In this document: positions 33,430-41,271 of the stretch, piece by piece | Layout of the letters: the number at the start of each line of letters is the position of its first letter | Position numbering within the stretch: position 1 is the stretch's first letter | Source: Arcicella rosea | GTDB taxonomy: Bacteria > Bacteroidota > Bacteroidia > Cytophagales > Spirosomataceae | Length of the DNA: 64,000 bases | Assembly: GCF_040543805.1 (NCBI RefSeq) | Contig: NZ_JBEUMS010000018.1 | Location: 1 to 64,000 of the forward strand | Direction of reading: 5' to 3' | Translations under genes and position numbers: made by a program | Notes under the pieces: model-generated | Database searches by the model: none | Seen by the model: the letters and a program-made list of their open reading frames with translations, nothing else | Told to the model about the DNA's origin: nothing

Positions 33430-33813
33430 ATGGAATCGAAGAGACAACAACAATTCGCTAAATTAATTCAACAAGATTTGAGCGATATTTTTCAAAAAGA
33501 TATGCGTACAACTTTCGGAAAGGCTTTTGTAACGATAACAGAAGTTAAAATGACCCCCGATTTGGCAATAGCAAGAGTGTATCTAAGCTTTATGTTAGCC
33601 AATGATAAAGCAGGGTTATTGCAAGACATCCGTGAAAAATCTAAACATATCAGAGGTATTTTAGGAAATAGAATCCGTAATCAAGCAAGGATTATTCCGA
33701 ATCTTGAGTTTTTTATTGATGACACCGCAGAGTATGCGGCACAAATGGACGCACTAATTTCTGGATTAGATATCCCACCTTTGAAAGAAGGAGAAGAAAT
33801 AGAGTTGGATTAA
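33430..33813 (+). CDS. rbfA: 30S ribosome-binding factor A (127 aa)
   Basis: RbfA binds the 30S subunit during maturation of the 16S rRNA 5' end. The family pattern is present: RQQQFAKLIQQDLSDIFQK, VTITEVKMTPDLAIARVYLSF, and the Ala-kinked KH-like helix KHIRGILGNRIRNQARIIPNLEFFIDDTAEYAAQMDALI. It is of normal length. The stop codon TAA lies within the left arm of the inverted-repeat element that follows. In many Bacteroidota rbfA is followed by a LolC/E-type permease gene, as here. Confidence 0.92.
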   Translation: MESKRQQQFAKLIQQDLSDIFQKDMRTTFGKAFVTITEVKMTPDLAIARVYLSFMLANDKAGLLQDIREKSKHIRGILGNRIRNQARIIPNLEFFIDDTAEYAAQMDALISGLDIPPLKEGEEIELD

Positions 33814-33981
33814 TTGTGATTGAGTGAATGAGTGATTTAGTGATTTTTAAAGTATTAGTTTTTCGTTATTCTAAAGCTGATACTTTATTAAGTTATTAAA
33901 AGCTTTATCACTCTTCACAAATCGAAGCGTCGCAATCTTCACAGCAAAATCACTAAATCACTCATTCACTCAATCACAATT
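33812..33981. repeat. inverted-repeat element with perfect 36-bp arms
   Basis: The arms 33812-33847 and 33946-33981 are perfect inverted copies over 36 bases. The left arm is built of 8-base iterations (tgattgag, tgaatgag, tgatttag, tgattttt). About 98 bases lie between the arms. It separates rbfA and the permease gene and overlaps the rbfA stop codon. It has the same build as the element at 24475-24713, with a different base theme. Confidence 0.85.
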
Positions 33982-33993
33982 GGTAACTGACCT

Positions 33994-35214
33994 ATGAATT
34001 TCCCTTTCTTTATTGCTAAACGATACTTTTTTGCTAGAAAGAAAACTTCCTTCATCTCCTTGATTTCGATGATTTCGATGTTGGGTGTGGGGGTTGGAAC
34101 GATGGCTTTGGTGGTAGTATTGTCGGTTTTTAATGGATTAGAGGATTTCCAAAGAGGTTTATACAAAAGCTTTGATGCTGATTTAAAGATTAGTCCGAAG
34201 AAAGGGAAATACTTCAATTGTCCGCCAGCCTTATTACAAAAAATTGGTAAAGTACAAGGTGTAGAAAGTATCACACAAGTAATTGAAGAGAATGTTTTGT
34301 TGCGTTATCGTGATGCACAAATGGTTGTCAACCTAAAAGGCGTTGATGAAAGTTTCTTGAAACAAGAACGTTTGAAGAAAATGATGATTGACGGTCACGC
34401 AATATTGGATGATAATGGTATTGCTTATTCAATAGTCGGTTCGGGGATTGCAGTAAAATTAGGAATTGATATTGATGCTTTTTTTACACCATTAGAAGTT
34501 TGGTATCCAAGAAATAAGCAAAGTAAGACCTTAGATTTTTACGCAACCGACGCATTTAATAAACAAAATTTAGTACCTGCTGGAATCTTTGCGATTGAAC
34601 AGCAGTATGATGATAATTATATTTATGCACCACTTTCGTTTGCTCAGAGCTTATTCGAGTTAAACAATCAACGCACAGCGATTGAAATAAAAGTAGCCAA
34701 CGAGGAAGCTACTGCGAATATTCAAGATAAGATACAAGAAATTTTAGGGACAAATTATATCGTTCAGAATCAAGATGAGCAACATGCCAGTTTGTTGAGA
34801 GCGATTAAAATCGAAAAGCTTTTTGTGTTTTTAACACTTACTTTTATTATTGGCATTGCCAGTTTTAATATATTTTTCTCGCTTTCAATGTTAGCCATCG
34901 AGAAAAAAGAAGATGTTAAAACGCTTTACGCAATGGGTGCAGATTCTCGAATGATTCAGAAGATATTTTTATCAGAAGGTGCTATTGTTGCTTTTACAGG
35001 AGCAATTGTCGGTTTGATTTTAGGTTTTACTCTATGTTGGTTGCAACAAAGTTACGGTTTTATTTCGATGGGAATTGTTGGTGCATTGATTGATGCTTAT
35101 CCAGTTAAAATGCAATTCTCAGATTTCTTTTTCACAACCATTGTAGTTGTTCTGATTACTTTATTAGCATCATATTTTCCAGCCAAGCGAGCTGCCAATG
35201 TAGAGATTGTTTAA
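33994..35214 (+). CDS. LolC/E-type ABC transporter permease (406 aa)
   Basis: This is an integral membrane permease of the FtsX/MacB/LolE superfamily. It has an N-terminal membrane helix after a start of the form NFPFFIAKRYFFARKKTSFISLIS (about residues 1-45). A large periplasmic MacB_PCD-like domain (about 50-265) and three C-terminal helices (about 275-300, 325-350 and 375-398) of the FtsX domain follow. Such permeases release lipoproteins from the inner membrane toward the outer membrane (Lol) with a separate ATPase, which is not in the window. It is probably co-transcribed with rbfA across the inverted-repeat element. Confidence 0.88.
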   Translation: MNFPFFIAKRYFFARKKTSFISLISMISMLGVGVGTMALVVVLSVFNGLEDFQRGLYKSFDADLKISPKKGKYFNCPPALLQKIGKVQGVESITQVIEENVLLRYRDAQMVVNLKGVDESFLKQERLKKMMIDGHAILDDNGIAYSIVGSGIAVKLGIDIDAFFTPLEVWYPRNKQSKTLDFYATDAFNKQNLVPAGIFAIEQQYDDNYIYAPLSFAQSLFELNNQRTAIEIKVANEEATANIQDKIQEILGTNYIVQNQDEQHASLLRAIKIEKLFVFLTLTFIIGIASFNIFFSLSMLAIEKKEDVKTLYAMGADSRMIQKIFLSEGAIVAFTGAIVGLILGFTLCWLQQSYGFISMGIVGALIDAYPVKMQFSDFFFTTIVVVLITLLASYFPAKRAANVEIV

Positions 35215-35221
35215 TGACAAT

Positions 35222-35390
35222 TTATAAACATGAGTCATCCTGAATTTTTCTCTGAAATAATGAGTTTTAGAGGGTTGTATTATTGTCTAGTCCTTACTTT
35301 TCTTGTCTTGAAACAAGAAAAGTAACAAAAGAAATTCAAGAATTCCTAAACTCGCTACCGCTCAAACAGTAGGAATTCGTTGTTCATCAA
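35222..35390 (+). mobile_element. MITE-like element, copy 2, interrupted by an IS
   Basis: The left end (35222-35246, with tgagtcatcctgaattttt) and inside (gtctagtccttacttttctt; ctcaaacagtaggaattcg) match copies 1 and 3. At 35391 the sequence changes into the end of the IS. The hairpin and right end found in the other copies are missing after the IS right end at 36863, so the copy is truncated or was replaced by recombination. Confidence 0.75.
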
Positions 35391-36863
35391 TCATAAACAT
35401 GAGTCATCCCGAATTTTGGGCAAAGCTTATCCATAGGATATTGTGAATGGCTATTCTTACTCTGTAAATCGGTATCGAAGCATTTCGGTACCGATTTCCT
35501 GTTCTATGACACCATTGTTTTAATACTAATTGTATCCAATTTCCCCAATTGGTAATTAGGTTCATCAAAAAGTCATAGATAAGTGCTACGATTCCAAGTA
35601 ACTTACAAGTATTCTCGAAAAACCATAATCTTGGAGACTCAATGGCTAATTCTGTTTTACAAAATCTAAAGGTCTGTTCTATAGACCATCTGTGCATATA
35701 AGAATGACACATTTCCCAAGCCTGTTCGACATTTTCAATTTGAATTGAAGTAAGCAGATACAAAGGAGATTGATGATTTTTCCTATCTCTAACAATTACT
35801 AAAGACAAAGGAATTTTTTCAAAATTAGGGTGTTGTACATCTGCCCATGCGATAGAAATACTCTTGGCTATTTTACGTTGGTTATCAAATACAATCTTAC
35901 GGTGTCTAGCTTTGAAGGAACGAGCGAGTAAATGTGTCTTCTTTTTACCTTTATCAGCATGAACGAGTAGATGATTTTTCTTCCAACGAAATAAGAAATC
36001 TTGTTCAAAGTGCGTAAACCACAGCGGCGGCCGCCATTCAATCGTCCAAGTATTAGCGTAACCTCTATCAAGTACATGTAAAACACCTTTACCAATAGAA
36101 TTATTCAACTTTTCCAGCATCCTAAAAATAATATTAGAGCCGTGTTCTTTATGCTTTCCCCTTGTAGTCCACCAAGTCATTTGACAAACACTGGGTACTT
36201 CACCCAAAGCAGAAAGTAATGTAGCAGTCCAGCGATAACCTGGCACACAGATACGACTTACTGGTGGACGATAAAAACCTTTCTTGACTTTTGTCAGACG
36301 TTTTGCTTTACTACTTTCTACACTGCATAGACCTTCGGTAAACCAGCTCTCATGTTTCTCTATTTTACTATCGTCCCACACTAACAAAGGGCGTTTTCCT
36401 ATTTGGATTAGTTGTTCAATGCGTTTTTTACTGCGAGCAAATAGAAAATCATCAATCACAGTAGCTGTCCATTTCTTTGAACGTAGAAGGTTACTGATAC
36501 GTTTTGTTCCTGCTGGAGCATGATTGAATCCACAAATAAATCCTCCTAACTCACTCAGAAGCAACCCAATAGGGCGATTCCTGTTCAGAAGAATAGCAAC
36601 AAATAAATTGTAGAAAGTCTCAACAAGACGTTTATCAAGAAGATTGTCTAAAGTAAATGCTAAATCAGAAAGTTAAACATCTATTTTTTTAAGAAGAAAA
36701 TACGAAGCAGTTGTTTTTTTTGTAAAACTATCGTTTTTTGTAGAAGTGCCTTGTGCATAATAAAACCTCCTGTTTTTTGTGTTTGTCGTAATTCACAAAA
36801 TTAAACAAGGAGGTTTTTGTTTGGCAAGTCATCCACAAAATTCGGGATGACTCATGTTTATGA
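35391..36863 (-). mobile_element. IS4-family insertion sequence (about 1.47 kb)
   Basis: The ends are inverted copies over about 28 bases (35391-35418 and 36836-36863), containing gagtcatcccgaattttg. The single gene is a DDE transposase on the minus strand whose stop codon lies in the left terminal repeat. No clear direct target duplication was found. It appears to have landed at the junction of a MITE-like copy whose ends are similar, so the two may be related as autonomous and non-autonomous members. Confidence 0.85.
35404..36564 (-). CDS. IS4-family DDE transposase (386 aa or longer)
   Basis: The enzyme cuts and joins the IS ends. The three catalytic acids are in LLVWDDSKIEK (about residue 63), VLDRGYAN (about 165) and the Y-R-E-K signature YMHRWSIEQTFRFCK (Y-x2-R-x3-E-x6-K, about 289-303), which places it in the IS4 family. 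The frame is open upstream to 36672 and would give a natural-looking start region (LAFTLDNLLDKRLVETFYNL), but there is no ATG; the listed start is a TTG. Thus the true start is uncertain or the 5' end is damaged. Otherwise it appears intact. Confidence 0.82.
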   Translation of the reverse strand: MLLSELGGFICGFNHAPAGTKRISNLLRSKKWTATVIDDFLFARSKKRIEQLIQIGKRPLLVWDDSKIEKHESWFTEGLCSVESSKAKRLTKVKKGFYRPPVSRICVPGYRWTATLLSALGEVPSVCQMTWWTTRGKHKEHGSNIIFRMLEKLNNSIGKGVLHVLDRGYANTWTIEWRPPLWFTHFEQDFLFRWKKNHLLVHADKGKKKTHLLARSFKARHRKIVFDNQRKIAKSISIAWADVQHPNFEKIPLSLVIVRDRKNHQSPLYLLTSIQIENVEQAWEMCHSYMHRWSIEQTFRFCKTELAIESPRLWFFENTCKLLGIVALIYDFLMNLITNWGNWIQLVLKQWCHRTGNRYRNASIPIYRVRIAIHNILWISFAQNSG

Positions 36864-36876
36864 GTAAAATTTTAGT

Positions 36877-38109
36877 TTATGCTTCACTAAGCGTTTCGCC
36901 TTCCCATTTGCTTACAACTACTGTAGCAACTGCGTTTCCAACAACCGATGTTGCCGAACGACCCATATCTAAGAAAGGATCTACGCCAAGAAGTAATACC
37001 AAACCTTCCTGTGGAAGTCCAAAGAGGGTCATTGTTCCCATAATTACCACCAAACTAGCACGTGGCACACCAGCGATACCTTTGCTCGCTAATAACAGTG
37101 TTAGAAGCATTGTAATTTGTTGGTCTAAGTTTAAAGGCATTCCATAAGCTTGCGCAATAAAACCCGTTGCGAAAGTCATATACATCATCGAGCCATCTAA
37201 ATTAAAACTATAACCCAAAGGCAAAACAAAACCAATGATTCTTTCGCTGATGCCTAAACTTTTCAAAGACTCAATTTGCTTTGGCATTGATGCTTCTGAA
37301 CTCGCAGTACTGAATGAAAGTAAAATAGCATCTTTCATCGTTGCCATTAAACGCCAGTAAGGGATTTTCAATAAATAGCAAATCAACCAAAGTACCACGA
37401 AAATAAAGAAGAGTAAAGCAGCGAAGAAGCAAATAATTAAGTAAGCATAAGATACTAAAACGCCTAAACCATTTTGTGCAATTACGTTGGTCATGGATGC
37501 AAAAACGGCAAAAGGAGCTAACAACATAATATAGCCTACGATTTTGAAGATGGCTTCGCCAATCCAATCAATGCCTTTTGAGATTTTTTTACCATGTTCG
37601 CCCATTGTTGCTAAAGCGATTCCAAAAACGATTGAAACCATAATGATTCCCAACGTTTTATTTTCTGCAAAAACTTGAAAGATATTATCTGGAAAAATTT
37701 CAAAAAGGAAATCTCTGAAGGTTTTTAGAGGTTTTGCGGTTACTCCAGTTTCAATACCTGAAGCTGGTAATTTCCAAGTGCCAAATTCTCCGGGACGAGT
37801 AATATTTACGAAAACTAAGCCAACTAGTAAAGAAAGAATAGTAGCGAAGTAGAAATAAGCTAATGTTTTTAATCCGATTCTGCCTACCAAACGGAAATCA
37901 CCTAATTTGGCAACACCTACAGATAAAGTACAAAAAATAAGTGGACCAACAATTAAGTGAATGCTTCTTAAAAAAATATCTCCTAATAGTTTAATGTTCT
38001 TACTAACATCAGCAATTTGCTCAACACTTAGTTGAGTGTGCATGATTTGTCCTACAATTATTCCGATAATAAAACCGATGATAATTTTAGTGGTAATGTT
38101 TAGCTTCAT
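36877..38109 (-). CDS. dicarboxylate/amino acid:cation symporter (410 aa)
   Basis: This is a secondary transporter of the DAACS family, which moves glutamate, aspartate or C4-dicarboxylates with sodium or protons. The family signatures are LSFSTASSEASMPKQIESLKSLG (serine-rich re-entrant loop), LPLGYSFNLDGSMMYMTFATGFIAQAYG, and SKGIAGVPRASLVVIMGTM. About eight membrane helices and two hairpins fit. The gene stops 13 bases beyond the right end of the IS, so it escaped disruption. A terminator-type hairpin lies 88 bases upstream, for the next minus-strand gene. Confidence 0.93.
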   Translation of the reverse strand: MKLNITTKIIIGFIIGIIVGQIMHTQLSVEQIADVSKNIKLLGDIFLRSIHLIVGPLIFCTLSVGVAKLGDFRLVGRIGLKTLAYFYFATILSLLVGLVFVNITRPGEFGTWKLPASGIETGVTAKPLKTFRDFLFEIFPDNIFQVFAENKTLGIIMVSIVFGIALATMGEHGKKISKGIDWIGEAIFKIVGYIMLLAPFAVFASMTNVIAQNGLGVLVSYAYLIICFFAALLFFIFVVLWLICYLLKIPYWRLMATMKDAILLSFSTASSEASMPKQIESLKSLGISERIIGFVLPLGYSFNLDGSMMYMTFATGFIAQAYGMPLNLDQQITMLLTLLLASKGIAGVPRASLVVIMGTMTLFGLPQEGLVLLLGVDPFLDMGRSATSVVGNAVATVVVSKWEGETLSEA

Positions 38110-38196
38110 TTAAGATTAAGTTTGTTTGGGTCGAAATGATGAGATTTTACTCGTTGATTTCAATGAAATGCATTTTGTCAAAACGAATTAACACAA

Positions 38197-38229
38197 AAAA
38201 TCCACTCTTTGCAAATTAGAGTGGATTTT
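38197..38229. terminator. terminator hairpin
   Basis: Stem aaaatccactct / agagtggatttt with a nine-base loop; on the minus strand it ends in a T-run. It lies just past the stop of the SRPBCC-like gene at 38233-38667. A hairpin of nearly the same sequence follows the protease gene at 60302. Confidence 0.75.
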
Positions 38230-38232
38230 GCT

Positions 38233-38667
38233 TTATTGAAAATATCGTTTATAAATGGGTTTTCTGTATAAAAATTGAAGATAAAGTAAGGGATACATTA
38301 GATAATCCGTCAAAATAAAAGGAGTGTTGAACGTTATCTCATCAATAATTACCGTACCCGATTCTTCACTTAGCATTGTATGTTGATGATGCCAATATTT
38401 TAGAAAAAATGGGAGCGTCGTTCCTTCGTCAATAAAGTAAATCTTGGAGTCTGTTGTTTTTTGTTCGATGATTGAAGAAATCCAATCTTGTTTAAAAAGA
38501 ATAAAATTTAATTCTAAATGAACAATATCACCTTCGAGACAACCATCAAATTGTCGGACAATAACAGGAGGAAAAGGAGGGGAGAGTGCTTTGAATAAAG
38601 ATAAATTAAAACCTTTCCAAACATTGTGAAGGCTTTGATTTACTTTAGTTTTAATCAGTATTTTCAT
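38233..38667 (-). CDS. SRPBCC-like small-molecule-binding protein (144 aa)
   Basis: The order of segments fits an SRPBCC domain: LIKTKVNQSLHNVWKGFNLSLFKALSPP, VRQFDGCLEGDIVHLELNF, SSIIEQKTTDSKIYFIDEGTTLPFFLKYWHHQHTM, IIDEITFNTPFILTDYLMYPLLYLQFLYRKP. It is of normal length, basic at the C-terminus and without a signal peptide. Ligand unknown. It is monocistronic, with a terminator on the 3' side. Confidence 0.75.
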   Translation of the reverse strand: MKILIKTKVNQSLHNVWKGFNLSLFKALSPPFPPVIVRQFDGCLEGDIVHLELNFILFKQDWISSIIEQKTTDSKIYFIDEGTTLPFFLKYWHHQHTMLSEESGTVIIDEITFNTPFILTDYLMYPLLYLQFLYRKPIYKRYFQ

Positions 38668-38729
38668 GGAATTTTAGCTTAAGTAGCTATGCTATTCCAA
38701 GCTGTTTATGATGTTTTGTTATCAATGAT

Positions 38730-39065
38730 TTACCAAGCTTTAGAAGTAAATAAACTAACGATAGCGGCAACAATAGCTTTTACAACACTTACAAAAGCAC
38801 TGGTAATAAATTCTACAGTTGACTTTACTCCATTCGCAATCCATTGAATCAGGGATTTAGTAAAGTGATTATCAGCAGGTTTTTCAGGCTCTTTTTTTAG
38901 CACTTGGTTTGCTTGAATAACTTCAAAATGTTGACTATTGTTTCGTAATGTATCTTGTTTATTACGATGTTTGGTGTGCATCACTGTAGAATATTCAATC
39001 AATCCAAAACCAGAAGCTTCGGAAAAAACCATTAAAGAAAATATGAAGATAAATATGGTTTTCAT
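38730..39065 (-). CDS. small exported hypothetical protein (111 aa)
   Basis: Starting at ATG 39065, the protein has a signal-type N-terminus (MKTIFIFIFSLMVFSEASGFG), a polar middle (residues 30-70, rich in Lys, Gln and Asn) and an amphipathic helix at about 75-105 (VEFITSAFVSVVKAIVAAIVSLFTSKAW). The frame is open from 39089, but the start at 39065 gives the cleaner signal. I do not recognise the family. The final hydrophobic helix could bind membranes or membrane proteins. Confidence 0.6.
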   Translation of the reverse strand: MKTIFIFIFSLMVFSEASGFGLIEYSTVMHTKHRNKQDTLRNNSQHFEVIQANQVLKKEPEKPADNHFTKSLIQWIANGVKSTVEFITSAFVSVVKAIVAAIVSLFTSKAW

Positions 39066-39179
39066 TTGATTTAAGATGTTGAGGTTCAATAATACTGCAA
39101 TTTACTAAAGGTTTTAAAATTGTTATATAATTTGATGAAGTTTAATGCTTTGAAGTGTCTGAAACTTTTTGAAAGATGT

Positions 39180-39536
39180 TTAGGCAAGTCTAGTTCCATT
39201 AGGCACTTTTCTTTCAACAGAAGCCAAAACTACTTCACCATCTGGCAAAACAATTCCTGTTACTAATACTTCTGAGAAAAAATTAGCGATTTGTCTTGGC
39301 GGAAAATTCGTTACACAAATTACTTGGCGACCAATCAAATCTTCTTTACTGTAAAGCTTTGTAAGTTGGGCTGATGAATTTTTAATACCTAGTTCATCAC
39401 CAAAATCAATGGTTAATTGATATGCTGGCTTTTTGGCTTTTGGGAAATCTTTTGCTTCTAAAATTGTCCCGACTTGAAGTTTCACTTTTTCAAAATCTTC
39501 CCAAGAAATAGCCTCGTTATTGGTGTTATTTATCAT
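39180..39536 (-). CDS. csaA: tRNA-binding / CsaA-type protein (118 aa)
   Basis: This is a small OB-fold protein related to CsaA, a chaperone-like protein of protein export that shares the tRNA-binding domain of methionyl-tRNA synthetase. Seen are ISWEDFEKVKLQVGTILEAKDFPKAKKPAYQLTIDFGDELGIKNSSAQLTKLYSKEDL and the typical VICVTNFPPRQIANFFSEVLVTG. The length agrees with the family. It is monocistronic. Confidence 0.88.
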   Translation of the reverse strand: MINNTNNEAISWEDFEKVKLQVGTILEAKDFPKAKKPAYQLTIDFGDELGIKNSSAQLTKLYSKEDLIGRQVICVTNFPPRQIANFFSEVLVTGIVLPDGEVVLASVERKVPNGTRLA

Positions 39537-39739
39537 AGATTAATTTGATTAGGTAAATTTCCTTTTTCGTAAAACAGGTATTTTTACGCTAAAATCTTCA
39601 ATGAAAACTCCCTTATTTTGTTGAAGAAATACATCTAAACATTGAAAAATTAGATGCTACACCTACACTCTGTATGTTTTTCATCATTTAATAAGTACAT
39701 TTTATACATTTTTTTTACTTCTATCAATCTTTAAAAGCT

Positions 39740-39967
39740 ATGAATGAAAATGTATCTTTTCAGTTGAAGGACGAATCAGGAGATGTGTTCAAGCCAGATG
39801 ATGTATCATTTGTATTGTATTCACAAGTGCTTAATATTCTCTACGTAAAGTTAAAAAATAATTTTAGTGAAACCGTACAAATTGGAGTACCTAAAAGAAA
39901 AAAAAGCATACTCCAAGAATGGTTAGATTACCATAATATTTACTATCCGCCTGAGGATTTTTTATGA
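39740..39967 (+). CDS. small hypothetical protein (75 aa)
   Basis: The frame starts at ATG 39740 and ends at 39967. The protein is soluble and charged, with a middle KKSILQEWLDYHNIYYPPEDF. The codon pattern is that of the neighbouring genes, and a terminator hairpin follows, which supports a real gene. I recognise no family. It is preceded by about 200 AT-rich bases. Confidence 0.55.
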   Translation: MNENVSFQLKDESGDVFKPDDVSFVLYSQVLNILYVKLKNNFSETVQIGVPKRKKSILQEWLDYHNIYYPPEDFL

Positions 39968-40057
39968 AATTACAATACCTATTTTTAGTATTAATAACGA
40001 CTAACCCTTGCAGATTTTTAGTTCAATTACACAATTACCTCTATCCCTTAAAGTGTT

Positions 40058-40096
40058 GTGGTGCTATTTTTCAAAAGAAAGTAGTACCACTTTTTT
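40058..40096 (+). terminator. terminator after the small hypothetical gene
   Basis: Stem gtggtgcta / tagtaccac (one wobble pair) followed by six T. It also lies 15 bases before the stop of the minus-strand VOC gene. Confidence 0.65.
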
Positions 40097-40110
40097 AAGC
40101 TTGAAATCCA

Positions 40111-40500
40111 TTATTTCTCATAAAACTCAATGGGTAATCCATCTGGGTCACTTATAAAAAAGAATTGTTTATCAGTGAATTCATCAATTCTGATACTCTC
40201 GCAGTCGATATTGAATCCTGTTAAATAATTATGTGTTTCTTGGACATCATTTACTTCAAAAGCTAAATGTCTTAAACCACAAGATTCGGGGCGAGAAGCA
40301 CGAGCAGGAGGGTTTGGAAATGAGAATAACTCTATTTGATAGATTCCATTTACAGATAAATCTAATTTATAGGAATTTCTTTCGCTTCTGAACACTTCGT
40401 TTTCTATTTTGAAACCAAGTATTTCTGTATAAAACTTTTTAGAGATTGTATAATCAGCACAAATAATAGCAATGTGATGGATTTTGTTGATGGCTAACAT
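40111..40500 (-). CDS. VOC-family protein, YaeR/GloA2-type (129 aa)
   Basis: This is a glyoxalase-I-like member of the SMU1112c/YaeR group. The marks are INKIHHIAIICADYTISKKFYTEILGFKI, RSERNSYKLDL, YQIELFSFPNPPARASRPESCGLRHLAFEVNDV and FFISDPDGLPIEFYEK, with metal-ligand His and Glu at the usual sites. The biological substrate is not settled for this group. It is of normal length and monocistronic. Confidence 0.87.
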   Translation of the reverse strand: MLAINKIHHIAIICADYTISKKFYTEILGFKIENEVFRSERNSYKLDLSVNGIYQIELFSFPNPPARASRPESCGLRHLAFEVNDVQETHNYLTGFNIDCESIRIDEFTDKQFFFISDPDGLPIEFYEK

Positions 40501-40631
40501 ATTCTTATGTTTTTATTTCAACAAAGATATTGATTGAGCTAGCATTCATCAAATAATAATTATCTAATAATTACCTTACTTGCAGTGGCGGCTGCCCCAA
40601 TCTCTCATGGCAACATGAGAACTTTTGGTGA

Positions 40632-40663
40632 AAAAAAACCTCATCTCAAAAAGAGGTGAGGTT
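40632..40663. terminator. terminator after the DinB-family gene
   Basis: Stem cctcatctc / gaggtgagg with one wobble pair, around a short A-rich loop; on the minus strand it runs into T. It lies 20 bases past the stop of the DinB-family gene. Confidence 0.7.
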
Positions 40664-40682
40664 TGAGTAGGGTCTTTAGCAA

Positions 40683-41183
40683 TTAATATAAGCCCATTTC
40701 ATCTGCACTTGGTCCATAACAGCCAGGAATTGGAATATCAAGTAAGCGGAGAAAAACACCTAATTGAGCTCTATGATGTACAATTTGACAATAAGCATGG
40801 CGAATGGTTTCGCTTTTTGGAGTAGTACTATAAATAGTGTCGCCGTTTCTTAATGTCCAATTATCATTTAGCTGTTCTTCACTGGCAGCTAATAAATGAG
40901 CTTTAGCATCTTCAATATTTTTTTCAAAAACCTCTAAAAGTTCAACGGTTGAATTAACTTTCAAGGGTTCATAAGGAGTCGCTGCAAAATCTAATTCGCT
41001 AGTAGTTAAAGCAAGTCCAACCCATGAAGGTAACTCGGCAATGTGTTTTGCAAGTGTTAGAACAGTCATACTTCTAGGGTGAGGTTGCCAGTTGAATTTT
41101 TCATCTGGTACTATTGATAACATTTTACGAGTACTAACCGCTTCTTGGTCTAACTCTTTTAAGAACATTGCAATCATCGTCAT
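40683..41183 (-). CDS. DinB-family protein (166 aa)
   Basis: This is a four-helix-bundle metal-binding protein of the DinB/YfiT superfamily. It shows a helix with HIAELPSWVGLALT near residue 47, then HAYCQIVHHRAQLGVFLRLL near 130-149, giving three His metal ligands. The end IPIPGCYGPSADE is typical of the group. Reactions are mainly unknown; relatives are thiol transferases. Its promoter region holds the operator motif shared with the hydrolase at 9010, just after a WYL regulator gene on the same strand, so it is likely under that regulator's control. Confidence 0.87.
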   Translation of the reverse strand: MTMIAMFLKELDQEAVSTRKMLSIVPDEKFNWQPHPRSMTVLTLAKHIAELPSWVGLALTTSELDFAATPYEPLKVNSTVELLEVFEKNIEDAKAHLLAASEEQLNDNWTLRNGDTIYSTTPKSETIRHAYCQIVHHRAQLGVFLRLLDIPIPGCYGPSADEMGLY

Positions 41184-41225
41184 GTTGTTTGTTTTTTGGT
41201 TGATAATGCAAATAAAACAGACGCT

Positions 41226-41244
41226 ACTGACAACCCTATGTCAG
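41226..41244 (-). promoter_or_regulatory. operator (TGACATA...TGTCA) before the DinB gene
   Basis: On the minus strand this reads ctgacatagggttgtcagt. It matches 17 of 19 bases of 8945-8963. It lies between the WYL regulator gene (41272-41961) and the DinB gene, the same place as the other copy relative to its WYL gene. It is an imperfect palindrome of two TGACA half-sites. Confidence 0.65.
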
Positions 41245-41271
41245 TGATTTTTCAAGAATTTTAAATATAAT

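Noticed and set aside
33284..33466. 60-codon frame upstream of rbfA
   Set aside because: It overlaps the rbfA start in another frame and has no conserved features.
35391..36863. Direct target-site duplication of the IS
   Set aside because: The bases beside the two ends are inverted and not direct copies, so they belong to the terminal repeats. No clear duplication could be read.
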